DNA of 64,000 nt from Nitrosococcus wardiae. GTDB taxonomy: Bacteria; Pseudomonadota; Gammaproteobacteria; Nitrosococcales; Nitrosococcaceae. The stretch lies in contig NZ_CP038033.1 in assembly GCF_004421105.1 (NCBI RefSeq), positions 453,659 to 517,658 on the forward strand, read 5' to 3'. Shown in pieces: positions 1 to 9,192 of the stretch. The position numbers and the translations under genes were made by a program. Below the pieces are notes generated by a model, which was not told the origin of the DNA, made no database searches, and was given only the letters and a program-made list of their open reading frames with translations. The number at the start of each line of letters is the position of its first letter. Positions within the stretch are counted from its first letter, which is position 1.

Positions 1-995
1 AAAGCTACGCCGGCTATAAAGTCATCCGGATTCACTTTGAAGATGGCAAACCCGTACGGGCGACAGACTTTATCACCGGCTGGTTAGAACCCACTCAGAG
101 GGCCTGGGGTCGGCCGGTAGATGTCATTCAGGGGCCTGAAGGGGCTCTTTATATTTCCGATGACCGGGGCGGTATGATCTATCGAGTCCGCTACCGCGGC
201 GAAAACCCCATCTATAGCACAATCACCCATTTGGTCAACCCCGAATCCGCCTTAACCGGCCCAGATGAGCGAGTCTATGTTTCCCAAATTGGTGAGTTTG
301 ATGTGGATGGGGACGGTGTCATTATGGTCATTGGCAGCGATGGGGAACCCCAAGTTTTTGCGAAAGGTTTGAACGACCCTAAGGGGTTGGCGGTATGGGA
401 CAATCAGATTTATGTCACTGATCGAACCCGTATTGTCCGGATTGGCCCAGATGGAGTAAGCAAGGAGTTTGTCACCGCTTCAGCTTTCCCCCGTCCACCC
501 CGTTTTCTTAATGACCTAGAATTTGGGTCCGATGGCACTCTGTATGTTTCTGACAGCGGGGATCTCAAAGGCCAAGGCGGCGCCATTTTTAAGATTTCCC
601 CAAGTGGCCAGGTAGATCTACTAGCGGACGGTGAATCAGCGGCCGAAATTAAAAGCCCCAATGGTCTCTTAATGGATGACAAAAATCATCTCTTAATGGT
701 GGATTTTATGACCGGCGAACTTTACCGAATAGCGCTTAAGACGGGGACTATGGAACGCATCAACGGCGGTTTTGGTGGCGGCGATGGCCTGGTCCAAGAT
801 ACCCAAGGACGACTCTATGTGAGTGATTATAAAAACGGCAAAGTATATATACTGGACTCGCCTACAGCCGCTCCCCGCTTACTTAGGGATCAATTCCAAG
901 CTGCTGCGGATATTGGTCTAGCCCCGGATGGGAACCATCTATTAGTGCCCGATATGAAGGCTGGACGGCTGATATGGCTGCCATTACCCCAATGA
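1..995 (+). CDS. PQQ-dependent sugar dehydrogenase-like / NHL beta-propeller protein (3' part only)
   Basis: The gene enters from outside the window. The open frame runs from base 3 with no start codon seen and ends at a TGA. The first 60 or so visible residues resemble the last blade of soluble aldose sugar (glucose/sorbosone) dehydrogenases, with DVIQGPEGALYISDD followed by IYRVRYRG. After this the chain goes on for over 250 residues as a second propeller of SMP-30/NHL type, with repeated LYVSD, IYVTD and PNGLLMDD strands. I infer a two-propeller fusion, probably exported, that oxidises or binds a sugar or lactone. The substrate cannot be read from this. The N-terminal half, any signal peptide and any haem domain lie outside. 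Confidence 0.75.
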   Translation, partial: SYAGYKVIRIHFEDGKPVRATDFITGWLEPTQRAWGRPVDVIQGPEGALYISDDRGGMIYRVRYRGENPIYSTITHLVNPESALTGPDERVYVSQIGEFDVDGDGVIMVIGSDGEPQVFAKGLNDPKGLAVWDNQIYVTDRTRIVRIGPDGVSKEFVTASAFPRPPRFLNDLEFGSDGTLYVSDSGDLKGQGGAIFKISPSGQVDLLADGESAAEIKSPNGLLMDDKNHLLMVDFMTGELYRIALKTGTMERINGGFGGGDGLVQDTQGRLYVSDYKNGKVYILDSPTAAPRLLRDQFQAAADIGLAPDGNHLLVPDMKAGRLIWLPLPQ

Positions 996-1049
996 TATCC
1001 CCGCTTAGTTTCCCTGGGGTCGCAAAATCCTGACACCACTGGATAGCAC

Positions 1050-1865
1050 GTGCTGACAACCTCTAATACGGAGGGGGGGGGTATTGCCAGCCTCCCTATC
1101 GGCATTGCCTCCGAGGACCCAGAGCAGGTAGATGCTGCCCGCCAATTAGCTCACCAACTGAGTCTTCCCCTGCTTAACCCTCCCCTTGACCGGTCCACCA
1201 TAGCGCTGGTCCTAAATGCCCAACGACTAGAAATACGCCACCCTGAGCTGGGATCCCCCCTCTTTATAGACTTTGTCAAAGGGGCCATGGGTTACCGTCG
1301 CCGCCGAGGCGAAGGACGTCAACAACCGCTGGCCCGAGCTATCGGCCTTAAGGGAGGGGCCTGCCCTGATGTACTAGATGCTACCGCCGGCCTAGGCCGG
1401 GATGCCTTTGTGCTCGCTTCATTAGGTTGCCAAGTGCTCTTAGTAGAACAATCACCCATTGTAAGAGCGTTGCTAGACGATGGTCTGGAGCGCGCACGCC
1501 AAGCACCTGAAACCGCTCCGGTAGCAACCCGAATGACATCAATTCAAGCGAACGCCATAGATTGGATGGCCAAACTCAGCGCCCAGGATCTTCCTGAGGT
1601 GGTCTACCTCGATCCCATGTACCCTGAACGTACTAAAAGCGCCTTGGTAAAAAAAGAAATGCGCCTGCTGCGCGCCCTGGTGGGCAAAAGTGAGAATGTC
1701 TTCTTACTCCTTGAAGGCGCACTGAAATGTGCGCGGCAGCGGGTCGTTGTCAAGCGTCCTCGCCTAGCCTCTCCCGTGGCAGGATTAAAACCAGACTTTG
1801 CTATTGAGAGCAAAAACACCCGGTTTGACGTCTACCTCACCCGTAAACGCTCAAAAACCCCTTGA
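1050..1865 (+). CDS. rsmJ: 16S rRNA (guanine1516-N2)-methyltransferase
   Basis: RsmJ (formerly YhiQ) methylates G1516 of 16S rRNA using S-adenosylmethionine. Diagnostic features are FIDFVKGAMGYRRR before the SAM site, the SAM-binding segment DATAGLGRDAFVLASLG, the catalytic DPMYPE followed by KSALVKKEMR, and VVVKRP near the end. The 271-residue length is close to the E. coli enzyme. The start is a GTG at 1050. A run of nine G (1073-1081) lies about eight codons into the frame, so a one-base slip there would knock out the whole enzyme from this start. It stands alone, with about 50 bp to the upstream gene. Family assignment is firm, the exact start less so. Confidence 0.93.
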   Translation: MLTTSNTEGGGIASLPIGIASEDPEQVDAARQLAHQLSLPLLNPPLDRSTIALVLNAQRLEIRHPELGSPLFIDFVKGAMGYRRRRGEGRQQPLARAIGLKGGACPDVLDATAGLGRDAFVLASLGCQVLLVEQSPIVRALLDDGLERARQAPETAPVATRMTSIQANAIDWMAKLSAQDLPEVVYLDPMYPERTKSALVKKEMRLLRALVGKSENVFLLLEGALKCARQRVVVKRPRLASPVAGLKPDFAIESKNTRFDVYLTRKRSKTP

Positions 1866-1924
1866 ATTTATAATCTAATCGCTTGATTTGCTAACTTTTA
1901 CAAATATAGATAAGAAGAAACTGT

Positions 1925-1933
1925 TGCTATAAT
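1925..1933 (+). promoter_or_regulatory. extended -10 promoter element
   Basis: TGCTATAAT is a perfect extended -10 box (TGnTATAAT). It lies about 45 bp before the ATG of the DUF4389 gene, with a poor -35 match upstream, as is usual for extended -10 promoters. Inferred sigma-70 promoter. Confidence 0.55.
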
Positions 1934-1978
1934 AGTGGTTGAAAGAATCTTAAAGAAAGATATCGATGGAGTTTGCTT

Positions 1979-2437
1979 ATGACTAATCAAGAAGCGACTA
2001 ATGTTGCTCAAAACTTAAAAAACCCGACTTTTTGGAAACGTCTCCTATTTATGATGCTATTTGCCGTTGCCTATACCTTGGCCGAGTTTGCAGTATGGGC
2101 AGCCATTATATTTCTCATTTTTTATAATCTGTTCACCGGGGGTAGCAATGAGCGGGCAGTCACATTTGGCAGACAAGCCTCAGCCTATATCTACCATCTG
2201 TTGCTCTATTTGACCTATAATACCGAGGAGCGGCCGTTTCCCTTCTCCGACTGGCCCAAACCAGAAAGCATGCCGACAGGACTGGGACGCCCTCTTACCT
2301 CCAAACCTGGAGAACCTGCTACGGGAAACGCTCCTTCGTCATCAGCTGATCCTGCGACAGGAACGGTCCAATCGGCACCCGAAGCCGCCAAAATAAACCC
2401 AACCTCTAGCAGCGAAGAATCCTCTCAAGCAGAATAG
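1979..2437 (+). CDS. DUF4389 inner-membrane protein
   Basis: A 152-residue protein of the DUF4389 family, function unknown. It has one or two hydrophobic segments (about residues 20-55), then the family signature around SAYIYHLLLYLTYNTEERPFPF with PFSDWP after it, and a low-complexity Pro/Ser/Ala/Thr tail of about 60 residues. I chose ATG 1979 rather than the TTG two codons earlier because GGAG at 1968-1971 is then correctly spaced. Known members are small membrane proteins without an established role, and the neighbours (rsmJ, cutA) do not suggest one. Confidence 0.8.
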   Translation: MTNQEATNVAQNLKNPTFWKRLLFMMLFAVAYTLAEFAVWAAIIFLIFYNLFTGGSNERAVTFGRQASAYIYHLLLYLTYNTEERPFPFSDWPKPESMPTGLGRPLTSKPGEPATGNAPSSSADPATGTVQSAPEAAKINPTSSSEESSQAE

Positions 2438-2478
2438 AGTCCCTTTAATTTCTCATCCCTATTGAAAAAACATGCATT

Positions 2479-2820
2479 ATGTTTAATCCTGGTGATCACC
2501 CTTACCAACTCATTTTCTGTACTTGCCCCGACCAAGAGGTGGCCAAAAGGCTCGCGACTTTATTGGTAGAAAACCACCATGCCGCTTGCGCGAATATTGT
2601 CCCGGGATTGACTTCAGTGTACCGTTGGCAGGGAAAAATCGAAACTGACAGTGAATGCTTGCTATTGATTAAGTCCCGCGCCGATCATTATCCAGCAGTA
2701 GAGCAGATTATCAGAGAACAGCATCCCTATGAACTTCCCGAAATCATTGCTGTCACTATCGGCAACGGCCTGGATGGCTATTTGCGTTGGATAGACGAAG
2801 AATTACACCAGCAATCATGA
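2479..2820 (+). CDS. cutA: divalent-cation tolerance protein CutA
   Basis: A 113-residue CutA1 protein, a small trimeric ferredoxin-fold protein associated with copper and other divalent-cation tolerance. Visible family features are LIFCTCPDQEVAKRLA at the N terminus, AACANIVPGLTSVYRWQGKIE in the middle and HPYELPEIIAV near the C terminus. Its TGA overlaps the ATG of dsbD (ATGA), so the two are translationally coupled. The cutA-dsbD pairing is also known in enterobacteria (dsbD was first named cutA2). Confidence 0.95.
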   Translation: MFNPGDHPYQLIFCTCPDQEVAKRLATLLVENHHAACANIVPGLTSVYRWQGKIETDSECLLLIKSRADHYPAVEQIIREQHPYELPEIIAVTIGNGLDGYLRWIDEELHQQS

Positions 2821-4694
2821 GAACATTCTTTGCTTTCGCTTTAATGCTGCTTACCGGTACTTCAGCTTCTGCCGGTCTGCTAGACCGGTTGGGGTTCGGA
2901 GAAACCGAGAAGCCCCCTCTGCTGAAGGTTGACCAGGCTTTTATCTATGACGCCGCAGTGGAAGACGGTAACACCCTAATGGCGCGGGTGAATATCGTCG
3001 AAGGCTACTACCTGTACCGGGACAAGTTCACCTTTCAGATCCTCGAACCGCCGGGAGTGACTGTCTCCACGGTGAAGCTGCCACCCGGCAAGGCCAAAGA
3101 GGATCAATTTTTCGGTTCCACAGAGGTTTATGAGGGCCAAACCGAGGTCCAAATTCCCATCAGGCTAAACCGCCAAGACACAGCAGCCGAAACAGTGATT
3201 TTGGAAGCATCCTTGCAAGGATGTTCCGAAATTCACGGCATTTGCTACCCTCCCACGACCCAGAAAATTAGCCTGGAATTGCCTCCACCCTCCGCCGACG
3301 GAGTGAATCCCATAGAAACAGGCCCAGGGTCGGCACCAGGGGAAACCCCAGGTATTTCCCTTCCTGCCCAAGACCGCATCGTCCAGGCCCTATTTAATGA
3401 CCAGAATTGGCTTACCCTGGCAGCCTTTTTTGGCTTTGGACTATTGTTAGCTTTCACCCCCTGCGTTTTTCCCATGATTCCTATTTTGTCAGGGATCATT
3501 GTCGGTCAAGGCAAAAACATCACCACCCGGCGCAGTTTTATGCTGTCCCTCATGTATGTCCTTGCCATGGCATTAACTTATACCGTGGCGGGCATTATCG
3601 CCGGACTCGTAGGAGAAAACCTGCAGGCCACTTTTCAGCATCCCGGTATCCTGGTGGGCGCCAGCTTGGTCTTCGTACTGCTGGCCCTTTCCATGTTTGA
3701 TTTATACCACTTCCAGCTACCTACACGCTTCCAGAATCGGCTGTTTCATATCAGCCAGAAACAGCAAGGGGGCACCCTCTTAGGAGCAGGGCTCATGGGC
3801 TTATTTTCGGCCCTTATTGTCGGCCCTTGTGTTGCCCCCCCTTTGGCCGGCGCTTTGATCTATATCGGAGAAAGCGGGGATGCCCTATTAGGAGGATCTG
3901 CTCTCTTTGCCTTGAGTATGGGCATGGGCACTCCCTTGCTAGTTTTTGGCACGTCAGCAGGCAAGCTGTTACCGCGTACCGGTGGCTGGATGCAACCGGT
4001 TAAGTATCTCTTTGGAGTCTTATTGCTTGCCGTTGCCATCTGGCTGCTCTCGCGCATTCTTCCCCACCCCGTCATTATGCTCCTTTGGGGGGCTCTATTT
4101 ATTATCTCTGCCGTCTATCTCGGCGCGCTGGAGACGCTAGGAGCCGATAGTACAGGCTGGAGCAAGCTATGGAAGGGAACCGGGCTGATCTCCTTAGTTT
4201 ATGGAATCCTACTCATTGTAGGCGCGGCCAGTGGTAGTGGCACCGAGTGGCAACCCTTACGGGGATTGATGGTGGCCCAATCGACCGATGCGCCAAACAC
4301 GGAGAGTCTAAATTTCCGCTCTATAAAAGGACCTGAGGGTCTGCAACTTGCTCTCCAGGAGGCGGGAGATCGCTTAGTTATGCTAGACTTTTACGCTGAC
4401 TGGTGTGTAGATTGCAAGCGGATGGAAGCTACCACTTTCAGCGATCCCACGGTGAGGAATGCACTCCGCAATACCGTATTATTGCAAACCGATGTGACCG
4501 CTTACGACGAAAAAGATAAGGCATTGCTTAACCAATTTTCTCTTTATGGTCCTCCCTCAGTGCTCTTTTTTGGGCCGGATGGCACGGAGCTTAAGAGAGT
4601 ACGGCTCATCGGCGAAGCTTCACCGAAAGAATTCCTAAAACACCTGCAGCAAGTCAACGCTCTGCTGGCACAGCAAACACCAAAGGGGGCATGA
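2817..4694 (+). CDS. dsbD: thiol:disulfide interchange protein DsbD
   Basis: DsbD passes electrons from cytoplasmic thioredoxin across the inner membrane to periplasmic DsbC/DsbG/CcmG. With ATG 2817 the 625-residue product has a signal peptide (MRTFFAFALMLLTGTSASA). Next come a periplasmic alpha domain with its redox pair in CSEIHGICYPP, eight or so membrane helices carrying FTPCVFPMIP and GPCVAPPLAG (the two transmembrane cysteines), and a C-terminal thioredoxin-like domain with WCVDCK. All six expected cysteines are present. The open frame extends upstream to 2787, but that would put the signal peptide internally. It overlaps cutA and the following tlpA-like gene by 4 bp each. Confidence 0.96.
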   Translation: MRTFFAFALMLLTGTSASAGLLDRLGFGETEKPPLLKVDQAFIYDAAVEDGNTLMARVNIVEGYYLYRDKFTFQILEPPGVTVSTVKLPPGKAKEDQFFGSTEVYEGQTEVQIPIRLNRQDTAAETVILEASLQGCSEIHGICYPPTTQKISLELPPPSADGVNPIETGPGSAPGETPGISLPAQDRIVQALFNDQNWLTLAAFFGFGLLLAFTPCVFPMIPILSGIIVGQGKNITTRRSFMLSLMYVLAMALTYTVAGIIAGLVGENLQATFQHPGILVGASLVFVLLALSMFDLYHFQLPTRFQNRLFHISQKQQGGTLLGAGLMGLFSALIVGPCVAPPLAGALIYIGESGDALLGGSALFALSMGMGTPLLVFGTSAGKLLPRTGGWMQPVKYLFGVLLLAVAIWLLSRILPHPVIMLLWGALFIISAVYLGALETLGADSTGWSKLWKGTGLISLVYGILLIVGAASGSGTEWQPLRGLMVAQSTDAPNTESLNFRSIKGPEGLQLALQEAGDRLVMLDFYADWCVDCKRMEATTFSDPTVRNALRNTVLLQTDVTAYDEKDKALLNQFSLYGPPSVLFFGPDGTELKRVRLIGEASPKEFLKHLQQVNALLAQQTPKGA

Positions 4695-5218
4695 TCTTGA
4701 GCAAAATTATCCGCTGGCCTTTAATACTTGCCGCTGCCTTGCTAGCCAGTATCGGGGGTTACGCCCTATACCAAGCACAGCAAAACGATTACCCTACCAC
4801 GGGGCCACTCCGACCGGTATTCCAACTCCCAGATGTTAACGGGATGGAACACGATATCCGGGAGTGGGACGGCAAGGTGCTGGTGATAAACTTTTGGGCG
4901 ACCTGGTGTCCGCCGTGCCTAAAAGAAATTCCTGAATTCATTGAATTGCAAAAGTCACTGGGGGAAAAGGGACTCCAGTTCATTGGAGTCGCTATTGACA
5001 CCCCGGATAAAGTCAAAGCATTTATCGAGGAGCATGGCATTAACTACCCAGTCCTCGTGAGCGAGGAAAAAGGCTCCGTAATAGCTACGGATTATGGTAA
5101 CGATTTAGGAGTAGTCCCCTATACCGCCTTTGTTAACCGCGCGGGCCAAATCACTCATACCCATGCAGGAGCCTTAGACAAAGAGACCACAAAAAACTTT
5201 ATCTTGCCACTGCTATAG
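4691..5218 (+). CDS. TlpA/ResA-family membrane-anchored thioredoxin
   Basis: A 175-residue protein with an N-terminal membrane anchor (about residues 8-25) and a periplasmic thioredoxin fold with WCPPC at about residues 75-79, preceded by VLVINFWAT. The cis-proline region reads VVPYTAFV. Proteins of this TlpA/ResA/CcmG group reduce periplasmic disulfides, for instance apocytochrome c. Overlap with dsbD (ATGA) strongly suggests DsbD is its electron donor. Which disulfide it reduces is not shown by the sequence. The following 245 bp (5219-5463) hold no gene I can recognise. Confidence 0.9.
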   Translation: MILSKIIRWPLILAAALLASIGGYALYQAQQNDYPTTGPLRPVFQLPDVNGMEHDIREWDGKVLVINFWATWCPPCLKEIPEFIELQKSLGEKGLQFIGVAIDTPDKVKAFIEEHGINYPVLVSEEKGSVIATDYGNDLGVVPYTAFVNRAGQITHTHAGALDKETTKNFILPLL

Positions 5219-5463
5219 CCGAGAAATATTGCTCCCAGCGAGGTACAATACTCGACCTACCAGGATTTCTAGCTTGGTTTTTAATTGCGCCTATCGGTGA
5301 GTTGTCAGGCATAAGGGGAATAGCGGTACCATCTCCGTTATTGGGTCCCAAATCGCCAATATCTAGACATTTAACAACAAAAAGTGCACAATTCGCGGCA
5401 AATTAATAATCTGCCTAAGGAACAGTATGCCGCCGACCTTGTTAATCCAATCCTCTCCAAATT

Positions 5464-5907
5464 ATGGCAAACCTACTGGTCATCCACGGCCCTAATCTTA
5501 ATTTACTGGGTACTCGGGAACCAAAACACTATGGCTCCACTACTTTGGAAGCCATAAATGCCCGCCTGGAACAACAGGCGGTCCAGGCGGGTCATCGCTT
5601 AACCTGCTTCCAAGCCAATGCAGAATATGCTCTCATCGAGCGCATTCAGGCGACCATCCATGAGGATATCCATTTTATTATTATTAACCCGGCAGCGTTT
5701 ACCCATACCAGCATCGCCTTGCGGGATGTCTTAACCGCTGTAGCCATACCTTTTATTGAGGTGCACTTATCGAATATCCATGGTCGAGAAGCATTCCGCC
5801 GTTATTCCTATTTCTCTGATATTGCCGAAGGAGTTATCAGTGGGTTGGGACCTATAGGCTATGAATTGGCTTTGCAAGCGGCACTCGCGCGGTTCTTACC
5901 TCCTTAA
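5464..5907 (+). CDS. aroQ: 3-dehydroquinate dehydratase, type II
   Basis: The type II dehydroquinase converts 3-dehydroquinate to 3-dehydroshikimate in the shikimate pathway. The 147-residue length is normal for the dodecameric class. The N terminus [16 protein letters not shown] carries the catalytic Arg/Tyr loop, NPAAFTHTS the substrate-binding Asn, and [18 protein letters not shown] the second signature with the catalytic His. It lies just upstream of accB-accC, an arrangement common in gammaproteobacteria. Confidence 0.96.
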   Translation: MANLLVIHGPNLNLLGTREPKHYGSTTLEAINARLEQQAVQAGHRLTCFQANAEYALIERIQATIHEDIHFIIINPAAFTHTSIALRDVLTAVAIPFIEVHLSNIHGREAFRRYSYFSDIAEGVISGLGPIGYELALQAALARFLPP

Positions 5908-5961
5908 AGCCCAGTATTTTTGCTGATTAACGGTGTTTTTGCTGATTTAGACGAGACATTT

Positions 5962-6408
5962 ATGGACATACGAAAGATCAAGAAGTTGATTGAATTGCTC
6001 GAAGCCTCTGATATTGATGAGCTCGAAATCCATGAAGGAGAGGAATCTGTCCGTATTTGTCGCCATAGTCAATCTCCGGCCCTCCCCCCAACTCCAGTAG
6101 CACCAACCGCGATTCCTCCTGAGCCTCCGCCCCCCAAAGAGGCCCTCCCCAAAAAGGAAGAAGAAATTCCTTCTGGCCATATCGTCAAGTCACCGATGGT
6201 GGGTACTTTTTACCAATCCCCAACACCAGGGACAAAGCCATTTGTAGAGATTGGACATCAGGTTGCGATGGGGGATGTGCTCTGCATCATCGAAGCCATG
6301 AAAATGTTCAATCAAATCGAGGCTGATCAAGCGGGAACCATTGCTGCCATCCTCGTTGAGAATGGACAACCGGTGGAGTACGGTCAGCCCTTATTTGTCA
6401 TAAAGTAA
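5962..6408 (+). CDS. accB: biotin carboxyl carrier protein of acetyl-CoA carboxylase
   Basis: AccB carries biotin between the carboxylase (AccC) and carboxyltransferase in the first step of fatty-acid synthesis. The chosen ATG gives [16 protein letters not shown], the normal AccB N terminus. The frame is open upstream to 5920, but that extension has no family match. A Pro/Ala-rich linker (about residues 40-70) leads to the biotinyl domain with [12 protein letters not shown], whose Lys is biotinylated. At 148 residues the length is typical. accC starts 4 bp after the stop. Confidence 0.96.
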   Translation: MDIRKIKKLIELLEASDIDELEIHEGEESVRICRHSQSPALPPTPVAPTAIPPEPPPPKEALPKKEEEIPSGHIVKSPMVGTFYQSPTPGTKPFVEIGHQVAMGDVLCIIEAMKMFNQIEADQAGTIAAILVENGQPVEYGQPLFVIK

Positions 6409-6412
6409 TTCC

Positions 6413-7753
6413 ATGCTGGATAAGGTTGTTATCGCAAACCGGGGCGAGATTGCCCTGCGTATTCTACGGGCTTGCCGGGAATTAGGCATCCGGACAGTGG
6501 CTATCCACTCCGAGGTGGATCGCGAACTCAAGCATGTTTTGCTTGCAGATGAGACCGTCTGTATCGGACCCGCGGCATCATTTCAAAGTTACCTAAATAT
6601 CCCCGCCGTGATCAGCGTTGCCGAAATTACCGATGCCATTGCTATCCATCCCGGTTATGGCTTTCTGGCTGAAAATGCTGATTTTGCCGAACGAGTTGAG
6701 CAAAGCGGCTTTGTCTTCATCGGCCCACGCGCCGAAACTATCCGCCTGATGGGCGATAAAGTCTCCGCCATTAAAGCCATGAAGTCCTCTGGTGTTCCTT
6801 GTGTGCCTGGCTCTGGAGGGCCACTTGGGGAAGATAACGAGGAAAATCTAGCGATTGCCAGAGAAATTGGCTATCCGGTCATGATCAAGGCTGCAGGCGG
6901 CGGTGGTGGCCGGGGTATGCGGGTGGTGCATTCTGAAGCGCACCTGCTAACGGCTATTTCCCTCACTCGGACGGAAGCCGGCGCTGCCTTTGGCAATGAG
7001 ATGGTTTACATGGAAAAATATTTGGAAAACCCTCGCCATGTGGAATTCCAGGTTCTGGCTGATACCTATGGTCAGGCTATCCACCTTGGTGAGCGGGACT
7101 GTTCTATGCAACGCCGCCACCAAAAGGTCATTGAGGAGGCACCTGCCCCCGGCATCACGGATGAGCAACGACAGCGTATGGGTGAAATCTGCGCCGAAGC
7201 CTGCCGCAAAATCGGTTATCGAGGAGCCGGCACATTCGAATTTCTCTATCAAGATGGCGAGTTTTATTTCATTGAGATGAATACCCGAGTCCAAGTAGAA
7301 CACCCGGTGACCGAAATGATCACGGGCATCGATATTGTCAAAGAGCAATTCCGTATTGCTGCCGGAGAGAAACTCAGCTATCGCCAGGAAGATATTGAAA
7401 TCCGAGGCCATGCCATTGAGTGCCGGGTCAATGCAGAGGATCCACGCAATTTCATGCCCAGTCCTGGGACAGTTGCCATGTACCATGCGCCCGGCGGCCC
7501 GGGAATAAGGGTCGACTCCCACCTGTACACGGGCTATACGGTCCCGCCCCACTACGATTCTTTGATTGGCAAAATCATCGCCCATGGGGAAACTCGCGAA
7601 TCCGCCATTGCACGCATGCAAACAGCCCTCACTGAACTGGTCATCGAAGGCATTAAGAGCAATGCTCCCCTCCACCAAGATATCCTGAGGAACGCTCACT
7701 TTCGGGCTGGGGGCACGAATATCCACTATTTAGAACGAATGCTCGGGCTATAA
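6413..7753 (+). CDS. accC: biotin carboxylase subunit of acetyl-CoA carboxylase
   Basis: AccC carboxylates the biotin of AccB using ATP and bicarbonate. All landmarks of the 446-residue ATP-grasp enzyme are present: [20 protein letters not shown] at the start, the glycine-rich ATP lid [33 protein letters not shown], and the metal/bicarbonate site [14 protein letters not shown]. It is cotranscribed with accB (4 bp gap) and followed 17 bp later by prmA. Confidence 0.98.
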   Translation: MLDKVVIANRGEIALRILRACRELGIRTVAIHSEVDRELKHVLLADETVCIGPAASFQSYLNIPAVISVAEITDAIAIHPGYGFLAENADFAERVEQSGFVFIGPRAETIRLMGDKVSAIKAMKSSGVPCVPGSGGPLGEDNEENLAIAREIGYPVMIKAAGGGGGRGMRVVHSEAHLLTAISLTRTEAGAAFGNEMVYMEKYLENPRHVEFQVLADTYGQAIHLGERDCSMQRRHQKVIEEAPAPGITDEQRQRMGEICAEACRKIGYRGAGTFEFLYQDGEFYFIEMNTRVQVEHPVTEMITGIDIVKEQFRIAAGEKLSYRQEDIEIRGHAIECRVNAEDPRNFMPSPGTVAMYHAPGGPGIRVDSHLYTGYTVPPHYDSLIGKIIAHGETRESAIARMQTALTELVIEGIKSNAPLHQDILRNAHFRAGGTNIHYLERMLGL

Positions 7754-7770
7754 TCTCCTGCAGATATTTG

Positions 7771-8649
7771 ATGGCTTGGATTCAGCTTTACTTCGAGATC
7801 AATGCCGACAAGGTCGAGCACTTATCAAACCAATTAAGCGAGATAGGCGCCGCGGCGGTAACTCTACTAGATGCCGCCGACCAGCCTCTTCTTGAGCCAC
7901 CACCAGGAGATACCCCCTTGTGGACGCAAACCCGCGTGAGTGCTCTCTTCCCTGTGGGCACTGATCTAGACACTCTGCTGGAGATATTGAGACGGGATTG
8001 GGCCCCAGGAACGTTTCCTGCCCATTATTGGGAAATCCTAGCAGACCAGGATTGGGAACGGGCCTGGATGACCCACTTTAAGCCGCTGCAGTTTGGCTCG
8101 CGACTTTGGATTTGCCCCAGTTGGCTCCCTCCCCCTGATCCCACAGCGGTAAATGTCTTGCTTGATCCTGGCCTGGCCTTTGGTACGGGCACCCACCCCA
8201 CCACAGCGTTATGCCTAGAGTGGCTTGCCAACGCCAATCTCAGTCAAGCCCAGATTATCGACTACGGTTGCGGCTCCGGCATTCTGGCAATAGCAGCCCT
8301 TAAGCTGGGGGCGGCGGCAGCTTTTGCGGTCGACTATGATTCCCAAGCCCTACTGGCCACCCAAGCAAATGCGGCCTGTAATGGGGTGGCCTCTCAGCTT
8401 CAAGTCCTATCGCCCTCTGAACTTGCAGAAACCCAAGCTGACCTCTTGGTAGCGAATATCCTGGCTGGTCCTTTGCAGGAATTAGCCTCGTGCTTCGCTA
8501 AATTAGTTCATCCGGGGGCCCGTCTCGCTTTGTCAGGCATTACTTCGGATCAAGTCCAACAACTCATTCAGGCCTACCACCCCTGGTTCACTTTCGATGT
8601 TCCTGTGATCAGAGAGAATTGGGCCTTGCTGACTGGCTACCGTCACTAA
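7771..8649 (+). CDS. prmA: ribosomal protein L11 methyltransferase
   Basis: PrmA trimethylates several amino groups of ribosomal protein L11. The 292-residue protein (ATG 7771, preferred to the TTG one codon earlier) has the substrate-binding N-terminal domain. It also has LDPGLAFGTGTHPTT and the SAM-binding motif DYGCGSGILAIAALKLGA, followed by VANILAGPL. Gene order accC-prmA-fis is normal for the class, except that dusB, which often sits between prmA and fis in enterobacteria, is absent. Confidence 0.96.
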   Translation: MAWIQLYFEINADKVEHLSNQLSEIGAAAVTLLDAADQPLLEPPPGDTPLWTQTRVSALFPVGTDLDTLLEILRRDWAPGTFPAHYWEILADQDWERAWMTHFKPLQFGSRLWICPSWLPPPDPTAVNVLLDPGLAFGTGTHPTTALCLEWLANANLSQAQIIDYGCGSGILAIAALKLGAAAAFAVDYDSQALLATQANAACNGVASQLQVLSPSELAETQADLLVANILAGPLQELASCFAKLVHPGARLALSGITSDQVQQLIQAYHPWFTFDVPVIRENWALLTGYRH

Positions 8650-8736
8650 AATAAGCTTAGACCTTTATCCAACTTGCAGTCAGGGGTATGATGATTGCCC
8701 CTCAGGTAATCCCTTCTGGTATCTGGAATTGAACTC

Positions 8737-8752
8737 GCGAGCAACAGCTCGC
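8737..8752 (+). other. short hairpin in the fis leader
   Basis: GCGAGC-AACA-GCTCGC forms a perfect 6 bp stem with a tetraloop in the 156 bp between prmA and fis. No T-run follows, so it is not an obvious terminator. Role unknown. Confidence 0.3.
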
Positions 8753-8805
8753 CGAAGCACAGGAAATTTTGATAGTTGATGTTACAAGCCGAGAGTGGTG
8801 GCCGC

Positions 8806-9102
8806 ATGACCGACGAGCCTACACAAACAGAACCCTGCAAGCTAACCATCAGCGAGGAGCATCGTGATTCACCCATTAGAGAATGCCTCCGGCATGCACT
8901 CGACGAATATTTCGATCGTCTCAATGGGCACGACCCTGCCGATCTCTATGAAATTGTGATGAGGGAGATTGAGCCTCCATTGCTGGAAGCAACGTTGAAG
9001 CGTACTGGTGGCAATCAGACGAAAGCTGCTAAATTCTTGGGGATGAACCGCGGCACCCTTCGCAAAAAACTAAAGCAATACGGTATCAATGCCATTAATT
9101 GA
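8806..9102 (+). CDS. fis: nucleoid-associated DNA-binding protein Fis
   Basis: Fis bends DNA and activates rRNA promoters during rapid growth. Starting at ATG 8806 the protein is exactly 98 residues, the length of E. coli Fis. The C-terminal half is nearly canonical: QTKAAKFLGMNRGTLRKKLK is the helix-turn-helix, and LYEIVMREIEPPLLEATLKRTGGN is the dimer core. The N terminus is divergent, as usual. The open frame runs 10 codons further up but the homology does not. purH follows after 90 bp, as in many gammaproteobacteria. Confidence 0.95.
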   Translation: MTDEPTQTEPCKLTISEEHRDSPIRECLRHALDEYFDRLNGHDPADLYEIVMREIEPPLLEATLKRTGGNQTKAAKFLGMNRGTLRKKLKQYGINAIN

Positions 9103-9192
9103 TACAATCCCGGGCCGATCTTTTAGGATTTGAAGTGAATCACAACTTCCCTGGCTTGGAAGTCCTAGGCCAGAACATCACTAAGGAAATCT

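Noticed and set aside
6947-7726. 259-codon open frame opposite accC
   Set aside because: Fully antisense to the conserved accC gene, with no homology or ribosome site. A shadow frame.
8700-8745. Possible T-arm of a tRNA on the minus strand (GAGTTCAATTCC)
   Set aside because: No matching acceptor, D-arm or anticodon stem in the surrounding bases.
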